Below, piece after piece: positions 1-6,916 of a DNA stretch of 21,577 bases. Where the stretch lies: assembly GCA_944331945.1 (NCBI GenBank), contig CALVJC010000040.1:1-21577 (forward strand), written 5' to 3'. Every line of letters begins with the position of its first letter. Positions within the stretch are counted from its first letter, which is position 1. The notes under the pieces were generated by a model. It saw nothing but the letters and a program-made list of their open reading frames with translations. It was not told the DNA's origin and did not search any database. The translations under genes and the position numbers were made by a program. This DNA is from an uncultured Bacilli bacterium. Its GTDB lineage: Bacteria > Bacillota_I > Bacilli_A > RF39 > UBA660.

Positions 1-114
1 CAAGACATTGCAAAATTTAAAGAAGCTCTAGCAAATCTTTATACTGGTTTTGTAACGGAAGTTCATAATGCTTCAGAGAGCATGAAAAACTTTGATAGTA
101 ATTTAATTAAGTAG
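1..114 (+). CDS. 3' end of a small helical protein, possibly WXG100-like (partial)
   Basis: The frame is open from the first base and stops with TAG at 112-114, giving the last 37 residues of a protein whose start lies outside the window. The visible part is polar and looks alpha-helical (FKEALANLYTGF..., ending NLIK). It lies 12 bases upstream of a gene with a WXG100/LXG-like helical half, so the two are probably co-transcribed. Small helical proteins of this kind are common as type VII secretion substrates or partners in Bacillota, but the fragment is too short to prove a family. The call rests on context. Confidence 0.5.
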   Translation, partial: QDIAKFKEALANLYTGFVTEVHNASESMKNFDSNLIK

Positions 115-126
115 AAAGGAGAAAAA

Positions 127-633
127 ATGGCAATTAATGTAACAAATCATTCAATAAATACAGATTTGAGAGATAATATGGAAAGTACCATTAGTGGAAA
201 AGCAAATGAATTTAGCACCACAGTAGGTGCTACACCAAGCGGAGGAATTTCATTAGGAGGAATAAATCCTGGTATGACTTCTGGAATTGCATTTTTAGGT
301 AGCAGTCTTATCGGCGGAAATGTTGTGGGAAGAGCTGGTATTACCGCTGACATGGTAAGTCAAATTGAAACAGCTTATGATAATTATATTTCACAAATTA
401 ATGATGATATAGCTCAAATTGAAAATCCAGAGGTAAATCAAGCTTTTAAAGGAAGTAGTGTAGAATCTGCTTTTAAAAACTTAGTAGCTGCAGTCAAAGA
501 AACTGCCCATGAATTTACGCAGTCTTTAAAAGAAGCAGAAATGCAGATTATTCAAGAAATACAAAAAGCCTATGAAGCGCAAGATACATCCATCGCTGGA
601 GATATTAATAGTGATGCTGGAACATTAAGATAA
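127..633 (+). CDS. Putative WXG100/LXG-like protein, type VII secretion-associated
   Basis: A 168-residue protein with AAAGGAG seven to eight bases before the ATG. The first ~75 residues are polar then Gly/Ser-rich (GGISLGGINPGM and following). Residues ~78-155 look like two long helices around AFKGSSVESAFKNLV, which resembles the turn in WXG100-type proteins (W/F-x-G with a neighbouring small residue). There is no signal peptide and no membrane segment, which fits export by a type VII machine or a cytosolic role. It follows the partial gene at 1-114 by 12 bases and is closed by a terminator. No ESX ATPase is visible, so the link to secretion is inference. The glycine-rich N-terminal part is unusual for a plain WXG100 protein. 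Confidence 0.5.
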   Translation: MAINVTNHSINTDLRDNMESTISGKANEFSTTVGATPSGGISLGGINPGMTSGIAFLGSSLIGGNVVGRAGITADMVSQIETAYDNYISQINDDIAQIENPEVNQAFKGSSVESAFKNLVAAVKETAHEFTQSLKEAEMQIIQEIQKAYEAQDTSIAGDINSDAGTLR

Positions 634-662
634 AGATGAGAAACTTTTTCTTATCTTTTTTT
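632..662 (+). terminator. Rho-independent terminator after the WXG100-like gene
   Basis: AAAGATGAGAAA (632-643) pairs with TTTCTTATCTTT (647-658), with one G-T pair and a 3-base loop, and runs into a T tract. It overlaps the stop codon of the upstream gene. Confidence 0.75.
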
Positions 663-713
663 GTAACCATTTTTCTCCCTTCGCATACATTACGTTAGAG
701 GGAGGATCAAAAA

Positions 714-1058
714 ATGTTAGATTTGAATTTATTACAACAAATGTTAGTTGTCGCGATTGCACTCAGTGCAGTTACTTGTGCTTTTATTCAGAAAACAAAA
801 AAATGTTTTTCTTGCTCTAACTGTCTTTGGATTTATAGTTTAGTGATAAATGTGGCCTTTGGAATATTATTTTGCCTTAGTTTCACCAGTATTTCCTTTC
901 CTGAGAGCTTATGGGTAGGCTTTTTTAGTTTCATAGGAGCAGATACCATTTACAAAACCTTAGAAGGAAAACTAGCTTCCTATTCTTCCTTAGTACAGAA
1001 AGATGATATTAGAGTCCCCAAAGAAAACTTAATTAATAAGGATGGTGAAGAAAAATAA
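714..1058 (+). CDS. Holin-like small membrane protein
   Basis: A 114-residue protein starting after GAGGGAGGATC. Three hydrophobic segments are visible: ~7-26, ~38-60 and ~62-82, the last containing SLWVGFFSFIGADTIYK. The short hydrophilic C-terminus is charged (KDDIRVPKENL...). This small multi-helix layout with a charged tail fits a phage-type holin. The strongest support is its neighbour: its TAA overlaps the ATG of an M23-type cell-wall peptidase by one base (TAATG), the classic holin/endolysin order. No other phage structural, replication or integration gene is visible. The residue pattern recalls proteins of Bacillota prophages, but the holin role is inferred from size, topology and context. 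Confidence 0.55.
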   Translation: MLDLNLLQQMLVVAIALSAVTCAFIQKTKKCFSCSNCLWIYSLVINVAFGILFCLSFTSISFPESLWVGFFSFIGADTIYKTLEGKLASYSSLVQKDDIRVPKENLINKDGEEK

Positions 1059-1762
1059 TGGAAAAACCTCTTTATCCAAGTCCTTATATGCGGATTACCC
1101 AAGGTTATATGCAAGGGACCCATCTAGATAGTTATGCGATTGATGAAGCGGGGATTGATTCTGGTATCGACTTTATCAAAGCACCATTCACTGGTATCAT
1201 AAAAAAGATTTATACCCAAGATGCCAATGAGGTTTGGTTGGAAAGTGTCGAGCCCGTTGAATATCCTGATGGGACGATTGATTATATGACCATGATGTTT
1301 GCTCATGATAACGATGTCAGTAATCTATCCGTAGGACAAAAGATTAACCAAGGAGAAAGATTCTATGAAGAAGGGACCAAAGGAAATGCCCGTGGAAACC
1401 ATGTTCACATCGAATGTGGCCAAGGAAAGTTTACAGAAACAGGATGGCATGAAAACACCGCAGGGTATTGGTCCATTAACAATGGGAAAAATCCAACGGA
1501 ATGCCTATGGATTGACGATAGTATAAAAATATTAAATGACTATGGGTATTCTTTTAGAAAAATAGAAGAAATACCTCAAACAGAACCCCCGATCGAAGAG
1601 ACAACGCCACCGCAAGAAGACATTCCCAAGGAAGAAGAAAATAGTAATCAAGAAGAGCAAGCATCACCAGAAGAGGAAAAACCAAAACTCATTTTTACCT
1701 GTCCCAAAACAGATATTTATGCGATTGAACTGGAAGAAAATCAAAAACTATATTTACTTTAA
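1058..1762 (+). CDS. M23-type cell-wall peptidase (endolysin-like)
   Basis: A 234-residue protein likely to cut peptide cross-bridges in peptidoglycan. Residues ~10-130 look like a LytM/M23 zinc peptidase fold: an early His (THLDSY), DSGIDF, and the C-terminal HxH pair in GNHVHIECG near residues 114-120. The classic HxxxD of the first metal motif is not obvious in its usual form, so the family call is good but not perfect. A Pro/Glu/Gln-rich linker (~173-210) leads to a short terminal piece (KLIFTCPKTDIYAIEL...) that might bind the wall. There is no signal peptide, as in phage endolysins that leave through a holin. Its ATG overlaps the stop of the holin-like gene, which indicates translational coupling. 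A terminator follows. Confidence 0.7.
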   Translation: MEKPLYPSPYMRITQGYMQGTHLDSYAIDEAGIDSGIDFIKAPFTGIIKKIYTQDANEVWLESVEPVEYPDGTIDYMTMMFAHDNDVSNLSVGQKINQGERFYEEGTKGNARGNHVHIECGQGKFTETGWHENTAGYWSINNGKNPTECLWIDDSIKILNDYGYSFRKIEEIPQTEPPIEETTPPQEDIPKEEENSNQEEQASPEEEKPKLIFTCPKTDIYAIELEENQKLYLL

Positions 1763-1797
1763 AAAGAAAAGAGGCTTACCACAAAGCCTCCTTTTTT
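1761..1797. terminator. Bidirectional terminator between endolysin-like gene and ZIP transporter
   Basis: GAGGCTT (1771-1777) and AAGCCTC (1784-1790) form a stem with a 6-base loop. An A-rich stretch lies to the left and a T tract to the right, so it can serve both converging genes. Confidence 0.85.
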
Positions 1798-2602
1798 ATC
1801 CCAATGCCACATCTAGGATCATCATTAAGACAAATCCAAACAGAGTAAAAAATGCCATTAAATCTTTCTTTTGATTCGCTTGACTCTCAGGAATTAATTC
1901 TTCTACTACGACATAAATCATCGCTCCAGCCGCAAAAGCCAGTAAAAAAGGAAGTAACAATTGAATCTTCAAGACAAGCACTGCCCCAATGACTGCTGAA
2001 ATAGGCTCAACAATTCCTGAAATCTGCCCAAAGAAGAATGCTTTTTTGCGAGAAAATCCTTCTCGACGAAGAGGCAAGCTAACGGCACTTCCTTCTGGGA
2101 AATTTTGTAGTCCAATTCCTAAAGCAAGAGTCATTGCAGCCGCCAAAGTAGTACCCGTTAAATCATAAGCTAAACTTCCAAAAGCCACTCCCACAGCAAG
2201 CCCCTCAGGAATATTATGAAGAGTGATGGAAGAAATTAACATAAAGCAACGCTTTTTACTACTATTTTTCTCTTTTTGTCCTTTTCTCTTCTTTTCAAAA
2301 TGATCATAAATTTTATCTCCTACAAATAACAGTCCACCCCCTGCTAGAAATCCAAGCGCTACCACAAGCCAAGCATTCAGTTTCAAATTGGTTGCCATTT
2401 CTAAAGCCGGATTAATTAGACTAAAAAAGCTAGCTGCAATCATAACTCCCGCTGCAAAGCCCAATAAAGCATCCATCAAGGTTTTATTCACTCGTTTAAA
2501 AAAGAAAACAATACTTGCTCCAAGCGCCGTTACTCCCCAAGTAAAAAGAGTCGCACCAAACGCTTGTTCCACCGGAGAAAGATTCTGGAAAAATGAAATC
2601 AT
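1796..2602 (-). CDS. ZIP family divalent metal transporter
   Basis: A 268-residue inner-membrane protein that should import Zn2+ or related divalent metals. About eight hydrophobic segments are visible. The two ZIP signature helices are clear: HNIPEGLAVGVAFG and LQNFPEGSAVSLPL, which carry the His, Asn/Asp and Glu metal ligands. Between helices III and IV is a charged loop (FEKKRKGQKEKNSSKKR). It matches the GufA/ZupT-type subfamily in length and motif. An upstream in-frame ATG at 2621-2623 exists, but AGAGGTG sits eight bases before the ATG at 2600-2602, so the shorter start is preferred. It stands alone on the minus strand and shares a terminator with the converging endolysin-like gene. Confidence 0.88.
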   Translation of the reverse strand: MISFFQNLSPVEQAFGATLFTWGVTALGASIVFFFKRVNKTLMDALLGFAAGVMIAASFFSLINPALEMATNLKLNAWLVVALGFLAGGGLLFVGDKIYDHFEKKRKGQKEKNSSKKRCFMLISSITLHNIPEGLAVGVAFGSLAYDLTGTTLAAAMTLALGIGLQNFPEGSAVSLPLRREGFSRKKAFFFGQISGIVEPISAVIGAVLVLKIQLLLPFLLAFAAGAMIYVVVEELIPESQANQKKDLMAFFTLFGFVLMMILDVALG

Positions 2603-2688
2603 AAACTTTTCACCTCTATCCATAGCTTATGAAAATGGTAAAAAAGAGACTAGGAAAACGCCTAGATAAAACATTAAAGCTATAAGAA

Positions 2689-2717
2689 TTGACAAATAAA
2701 AAGAACTAAGTTAAACT
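2689..2717 (+). promoter_or_regulatory. Promoter for the sortase gene
   Basis: TTGACA (2689-2694), a 17-base spacer and TAAACT (2712-2717). The ribosome binding site AGGAGG (2733-2738) lies 12 bases before the ATG, slightly far; a GGGG at 2746-2749 is closer. Confidence 0.6.
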
Positions 2718-2750
2718 CTAAATATAGAATATAGGAGGATAAATTGGGGT

Positions 2751-3374
2751 ATGACAAAGAAAAAGATTAGTATTACCATTAGCCTTTTGATTATTTCATT
2801 TGGTATTTTCTTATTGTCCTATAACTATTTCATGGAACAAAAGCTAGCTGTCTTCAATCAAATGAATTTAAAACTCTACGCTTTAGAAGGAGAAGAGGAA
2901 GAAGAAGATTTAAGTGTCGAAGTAGAAGTAGATGACATTCAAAGTGAAGAACAAGAAATACCCGAAGTATCGGGAAGAGAATATATTGCTACCTTGAGAA
3001 TCCCTGCTATTTCTCTTAACCTAGGCCTAGTAAGCCCTGATTCTCCTTATAATAATGTGGATAGCAACATTACGATCATTAGTCCTTCGGATATGCCGGA
3101 CGTAGAACAAGGAAACTTAATTATTGCTGGCCATTCTGGAACCGGCTATTTAGCTTTTTTCCGCAACCTTTATCGTCTCCAAATAGGAGCACAAGCATCG
3201 GTTACTTACAATGGAACAAGATATAACTATCGTCTTGCCAACATCTACTTTGAAGAGAAAAATGGTTATGTCAGTATCCACAGAGATCGAAGTAAAAAAA
3301 CGATGACTCTAATTACTTGTACCAAAGACAGTGATACGATGCAGACAGTATATATTTTTGAAGAAATAGAATAG
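2751..3374 (+). CDS. Membrane-anchored sortase-family transpeptidase
   Basis: A 207-residue protein. An N-terminal membrane anchor (~6-26) is followed by a very acidic stretch (~46-70, many Glu) and the sortase beta-barrel (~78-207). The catalytic His is H128 in IIAGHSGTG and the nucleophile is C190 in LITCTKD. Sortases cleave a sorting signal such as LPXTG and join the protein to peptidoglycan or pilins. The conserved Arg that normally follows the Cys by roughly 8-13 residues is not present: the tail reads TKDSDTMQTVYIF, with Gln at about the expected place. The protein ends soon after. No protein with an obvious LPXTG signal occurs in the window. The next gene, ten bases downstream, is a membrane protein probably in the same operon. 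The subclass (D/E-like by layout) is uncertain. Confidence 0.85.
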   Translation: MTKKKISITISLLIISFGIFLLSYNYFMEQKLAVFNQMNLKLYALEGEEEEEDLSVEVEVDDIQSEEQEIPEVSGREYIATLRIPAISLNLGLVSPDSPYNNVDSNITIISPSDMPDVEQGNLIIAGHSGTGYLAFFRNLYRLQIGAQASVTYNGTRYNYRLANIYFEEKNGYVSIHRDRSKKTMTLITCTKDSDTMQTVYIFEEIE

Positions 3375-3384
3375 AGGGGATATC

Positions 3385-3984
3385 ATGGAAGAACTAACCA
3401 TTTTTGAAATTTTCCAAAATGTTTTTTCACAACTTTTTTCCTCCTACTTTTTAATTAATTTAATTGGATTTATGGTTCTAATTATTGGAACTTATCTAAT
3501 TAGTAGAAGAAAAAGAAATCTTGTCATAAACATTTTAATTATCATCAGTTGGGCTTGTTATATGATCGCTATGCTTTTAATCGCTTTCCCACAACTAGCA
3601 CAAATTCTATCTTTGACCATGCAAGAAATATTAACCCAATTTTATTTTCCTTCCATTGCCACTCTTGTCATTATTCTAATTGTAACCTATTGGCTTGGAA
3701 TTACATCTTTCCTAAAGAAAGAAAAAACCATCTTCATTGGCAAAATCAATAAAATATTTTTTATCTGGCTTAATATTTTATTTAGTCTTTTGGTTTATCA
3801 ACTAATAAATAAAGAATGGGATATCTCTTTAGGAATTGTTCTTTATAAAGAAAAAGATTTACTTAGCATCTTAGAATTAATTACCTTCTCTTTTGCGCTT
3901 CTTATCTTCCTAAATGTAATTGCGAAAATAACCGGTTTTATTATGAAAAAGATAGCAAAGAAAGAAGTAGAAAAAGAATCTTGA
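3385..3984 (+). CDS. Polytopic membrane protein of unknown function, in operon with sortase
   Basis: A 199-residue protein with RBS AGAGGGG five bases before the ATG and ten bases after the sortase stop. About five hydrophobic segments are visible (~20-41, ~46-70, ~82-106, ~121-140, ~160-182) with Lys-rich loops and a Lys/Glu-rich C-terminus. I do not recognise the family. The close spacing to the sortase suggests a role connected with surface protein handling, but no motif supports a specific activity. It ends in a terminator that overlaps its stop codon. Confidence 0.75.
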   Translation: MEELTIFEIFQNVFSQLFSSYFLINLIGFMVLIIGTYLISRRKRNLVINILIIISWACYMIAMLLIAFPQLAQILSLTMQEILTQFYFPSIATLVIILIVTYWLGITSFLKKEKTIFIGKINKIFFIWLNILFSLLVYQLINKEWDISLGIVLYKEKDLLSILELITFSFALLIFLNVIAKITGFIMKKIAKKEVEKES

Positions 3985-4007
3985 AATAGAATCAAGATTT
4001 TTTCTTT
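3973..4007 (+). terminator. Terminator of the sortase operon
   Basis: AATCTTGA (3977-3984) pairs with TCAAGATT (3992-3999). The stem is extended by A-T pairs on both sides and followed by a T tract. The TGA stop lies inside the left arm. Confidence 0.8.
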
Positions 4008-4025
4008 TACAAACAATCATAAATT

Positions 4026-4053
4026 TTGACAAGAAACTTACCAACCGTAATAT
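4026..4053 (+). promoter_or_regulatory. Promoter for the amidase gene
   Basis: TTGACA (4026-4031), a 16-base spacer and TAATAT (4048-4053), about 45 bases before the chosen start. Confidence 0.55.
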
Positions 4054-4098
4054 TGCTTAAAAGATTTTTTCTAACATATACTTTATTAGGTGTTCAAA

Positions 4099-4761
4099 AT
4101 GATCCGAAAATATAAAGTACTATTTTTTATTTTGTTTCTGCTTCTTCTTTTCTCTTTACAACTGGTAGAGGCCAAAAAAGAAGAAAAAACAAATTTAGCT
4201 GGAAAAATTATCACGGTGGATCCCGGTCATGGGGGACGAGATAGTGGTACCATGTATGGTAAAATTTATGAAAAAGATCTGAATCTGGAAATATCAAAGA
4301 AATTAAAAACCGTTTTAGAAGAGGCAGGGGCAACGGTTTATATGATTCGAGAAGATGATAGCGATTTATCCAGTAAATGGGATGCTCAGAAAAAACGCGG
4401 TGACCTTTACCGCCGCATCTTGTTTATCCAAGAAAAAAAGAGTGATCTTTACTTATCAATTCATATCAATTGGGGAAATGGCACGGGTCAAGAAGTCTTA
4501 TATCATCCCATTAATGAAAAAAATAAAGTATTGGCGGAATCAATCTTAAGGGAATTTCAACAAAAATTTCATACCGAACGGGTATTAAAGAAAACGAATC
4601 TTTATCTTTATTCTAACACGAGAGTACCAGGCGTTTTGATCGAGTGTGGTTTCCTTTCCAATGCCAATGATCGTTATCTATTACAAAAAGAAAGCCATCA
4701 ACAACAACTAGCGGAAGCCATAAAAAAAGGAGTCATTACTTATTTCTCCCAAATTGAATAA
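4099..4761 (+). CDS. N-acetylmuramoyl-L-alanine amidase (Amidase_3, CwlD-like)
   Basis: A 220-residue protein that should release stem peptides from muramic acid in peptidoglycan. A signal peptide or N-terminal anchor (~7-25) is followed by a single Amidase_3 domain. Zinc ligands are H44 (DPGHGG), E58 (YEKDLNLE) and H122 (SIHIN), and the catalytic Glu is E182 (LIECGFLSN). There is no separate wall-binding domain, and the length matches CwlD, the amidase that with its partners makes spore-cortex muramic lactam. A GTG at 4090 would add three residues, but TAGGTG lies six bases before the ATG at 4099, so the ATG is preferred. The gene meets the SpoIID-like gene stop to stop with no base between them. 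A CwlD-like role is inferred; a vegetative amidase is the alternative. Confidence 0.85.
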   Translation: MIRKYKVLFFILFLLLLFSLQLVEAKKEEKTNLAGKIITVDPGHGGRDSGTMYGKIYEKDLNLEISKKLKTVLEEAGATVYMIREDDSDLSSKWDAQKKRGDLYRRILFIQEKKSDLYLSIHINWGNGTGQEVLYHPINEKNKVLAESILREFQQKFHTERVLKKTNLYLYSNTRVPGVLIECGFLSNANDRYLLQKESHQQQLAEAIKKGVITYFSQIE

Positions 4762-5847
4762 TCATACATCTGGAACATTCAAAATAACATCTTTAAAATA
4801 ATATCCTAAAATTTGGCGATAATTGCAATCCAGATTTGCAAGGGCACTCGCTCCGACCAAACTAAGCCCATAACCACTACCAAGCCCTCTCGTCACAAAA
4901 GTAAGTCCATCTTTTTCCACCAAGATGGTCGCATCAGAGGAAGGAAGACCTAACTGAGCAATCAAATCCCGATCCATAAAAACTTGATCCCCAATCCGGA
5001 TACTTTTAATCCGATTTCCGGAAGTAACATTTAATATTTGAACCGGATATGCTTTGGCCTCTTTCAAATGCAATCGTTCTTTCAACTGTTCAATACTAAA
5101 ATGTCGTTGCTGTAAATAATGGGGATAAGCAAGATCCCAAAAACTCTCTTTATGCACCAAATAAGGAACTCCTTCTTTCTCTTCGGTATAACCATTACTT
5201 GCCGTATGATAATAACAATGAATTGGCTGATCTTGATAAGTTAAATACTCATTTTTCGTCTGCTCAATCGCTTGTTGAAACACATTAACATAAGTCTGAT
5301 AAGTAGTAGGATATAATAACTTATAATAATTATGATTCGTATAAGAGAAGAACTGCCCCGTAAGTGGCATTTTCTTTTTCTCTTCCAAAGCAAGAATAAT
5401 TTCACTTCGATACAAAACGACTAAAGCCTTCAACGCCTCTAAAGGAATCGTCATTTTAACATTCGCAAAAAGAAGACTTAATAATAAATCATAAATAGAT
5501 AAAACTTCATTATTAGTCATCGTAACTTTTGTCTTATAATCATCATAATGATGCTCTTTTTTCATGTGCAAAACTTTACTAACGATTCCATCGACGACGA
5601 CCACCACTTTATCCCCTTGAAATTGAATTCGCTCATTACAAAGCCAATCATTCGCTTTATTTTCTAGTTCATAAACATCCAAATCTTCACTAAACTCATA
5701 CCCAAAAGTCAAATACAAATATAAAACATCCTCATTCTTCTCTTTTACGACCTTATAACTTTCTAACATAGTATCACCTAGAAATAGTCTGATCCAAAAA
5801 AAGGAAAATATACAAAAAAAGAAACTTCTCTTAAGCTTCTCCTTCAA
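4762..5847 (-). CDS. SpoIID/LytB-domain protein (peptidoglycan lytic transglycosylase-like)
   Basis: A 361-residue protein, close to the ~340 of SpoIID. A hydrophobic N-terminus (~9-24) is followed by the SpoIID domain. PLEALKA (134-140) carries E137, matching the catalytic Glu region; CYYHTASNGYTE (211-222) matches the SpoIID core; GLGSGYGLSLVGA (321-333) stands where the family has G-x-G-x-GHGVGMSQ-GA, with Tyr replacing the usual His; and a C-terminal YRQILGYYFKDV is typical. SpoIID trims glycan strands during engulfment in sporulation. The 5' end overlaps the upstream phospholipase-like gene by 17 bases. The start read here is TTG without a well-spaced RBS. An ATG at 5767-5769 has AGGTG five bases before it but would remove the membrane segment. 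Confidence 0.78.
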   Translation of the reverse strand: MKEKLKRSFFFCIFSFFWIRLFLGDTMLESYKVVKEKNEDVLYLYLTFGYEFSEDLDVYELENKANDWLCNERIQFQGDKVVVVVDGIVSKVLHMKKEHHYDDYKTKVTMTNNEVLSIYDLLLSLLFANVKMTIPLEALKALVVLYRSEIILALEEKKKMPLTGQFFSYTNHNYYKLLYPTTYQTYVNVFQQAIEQTKNEYLTYQDQPIHCYYHTASNGYTEEKEGVPYLVHKESFWDLAYPHYLQQRHFSIEQLKERLHLKEAKAYPVQILNVTSGNRIKSIRIGDQVFMDRDLIAQLGLPSSDATILVEKDGLTFVTRGLGSGYGLSLVGASALANLDCNYRQILGYYFKDVILNVPDV

Positions 5848-6817
5848 AATATTTAAAATTTTCTCCTCGCTTACAATCTTTTCCTGTCGTATAAGACAAA
5901 TCAGGAAATAACTTCTTTAAATTCACCTTTTTAGTATCCTTCAGATAAGCATTCACTTCACGAACTAACTGATTTGTCTCATGCAAAGCTTCCAAATAAA
6001 GATCGATCACACTCTCTTTATGCTTCTCTCTTTTTAAACACGGATGATTCCATTCTTGATGGTTTAAGTTTAAATAATTTCTTTGATCAACGAAACTTTG
6101 ATGATAAGAGACTGCCTTCAGTTGAAAAGTATATTTTGGCTTTAAAAGATCCAAAAACTGATAAGCCTTCTTTTTAATCCCTAATTTATCATAACGAAGG
6201 TACTTTAAAGCAAAATACATCTGTTTCAAACTTTTTTGATAGAAATGACACATATTCTTGATCCCAAAAGTCTCTTCAAAGGCATAATTAATCACTTCTT
6301 CAAGTTCTAAAGAAAACGGGGTAAAATCAAAACAAAAATCATAGAATCGAAAAGCATAAGGATTCTTTTGTTCTCTCTGCTTAATAAAATAATTATCTAA
6401 AAAAATTTCCATATAATCATGTTGATTTAAAAAACGATAACTCTCTTTCTTTTCTTTTTGAAAATTCCCCGTCTTATAGAAAACGAAAGGATGAATCTTT
6501 GTATCTAGTTTATAATGGCAAATCATTCCATAAAGGAAACTCATCACGTCCGGAATTTTATAATAACGATTATATTTAATATAATTAATAAGATTAAGAA
6601 AAAAATCTTGACTATGATGGGTATGAAAGTAATGTCCAAAATCTTGTACTTTCTTTCCATTTTTCAAAGACACTTTATTATAAAAAAATAAAGCATCCAT
6701 ACTTTGTCCAAACATTCGAATTCTTTTCTTCTCATCCATAAGAAGGCTTTTTAAACCAATAGGTAAATCATCATAAACATCCATAGCAAAATACGCATGA
6801 GTGACAGTCGCTGGCAT
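5831..6817 (-). CDS. Zinc-dependent phospholipase C family protein
   Basis: A 328-residue, all-helical-looking protein. It starts MPATVTHAYFAMDVYDDLP and continues with MFGQSMDALFFYN, DFGHYFHTHHSQDFF and FLYGMICHYKLDTKIHPF. The spread of His and Asp residues fits the zinc-dependent phospholipase C/S1-P1 nuclease-like fold, whose zinc ions are bound by His, Asp and the N-terminal Trp or an equivalent. There is no signal peptide, so it may act on membranes from inside or have another substrate. An ORF start 28 codons upstream exists, but AAGGAGG lies six bases before the ATG at 6815-6817 and the -10 element lies upstream of it. It leads a two-gene operon with the SpoIID-like gene. Confidence 0.7.
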   Translation of the reverse strand: MPATVTHAYFAMDVYDDLPIGLKSLLMDEKKRIRMFGQSMDALFFYNKVSLKNGKKVQDFGHYFHTHHSQDFFLNLINYIKYNRYYKIPDVMSFLYGMICHYKLDTKIHPFVFYKTGNFQKEKKESYRFLNQHDYMEIFLDNYFIKQREQKNPYAFRFYDFCFDFTPFSLELEEVINYAFEETFGIKNMCHFYQKSLKQMYFALKYLRYDKLGIKKKAYQFLDLLKPKYTFQLKAVSYHQSFVDQRNYLNLNHQEWNHPCLKREKHKESVIDLYLEALHETNQLVREVNAYLKDTKKVNLKKLFPDLSYTTGKDCKRGENFKYFEGEA

Positions 6818-6839
6818 AAGCATCCTCCTTACTTCTAAA

Positions 6840-6850
6840 ATTATAGCATA
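6840..6850 (-). promoter_or_regulatory. Extended -10 promoter for the phospholipase-like/SpoIID-like operon
   Basis: Reading the minus strand, TATGCTATAAT gives TGnTATAAT, a good extended -10, about 23 bases before the chosen start. No good -35 is seen at the right distance. Confidence 0.6.
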
Positions 6851-6886
6851 TTTTTTCATGAAAAACTCACAATTTTTCCGCAATTC

Positions 6887-6897
6887 TATGATATAAT
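6887..6897 (+). promoter_or_regulatory. Extended -10 promoter for the abi-htrA operon
   Basis: TATGATATAAT (6887-6897) gives TGnTATAAT. The predicted RNA start lies only a few bases before AGGTGA (6905-6910), so the leader is very short. It is divergent to, and about 40 bases from, the promoter at 6840-6850. Confidence 0.6.
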
Positions 6898-6916
6898 GCA
6901 TAATAGGTGATGAGGG

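Noticed and set aside
714..1762. Complete prophage
   Set aside because: Only two lysis-like genes are present; no integrase, capsid, tail or att sites were seen in the window.
2650..2665. Hairpin CTAGG-AAAACG-CCTAG between the ZIP and sortase genes
   Set aside because: Only a 5-bp stem without a T tract or known leader pattern; may be chance.
2388..2669. 93-codon + strand frame over the ZIP transporter
   Set aside because: It lies antisense to a well-supported gene, has no RBS and its translation looks like a shadow of the hydrophobic coding strand.
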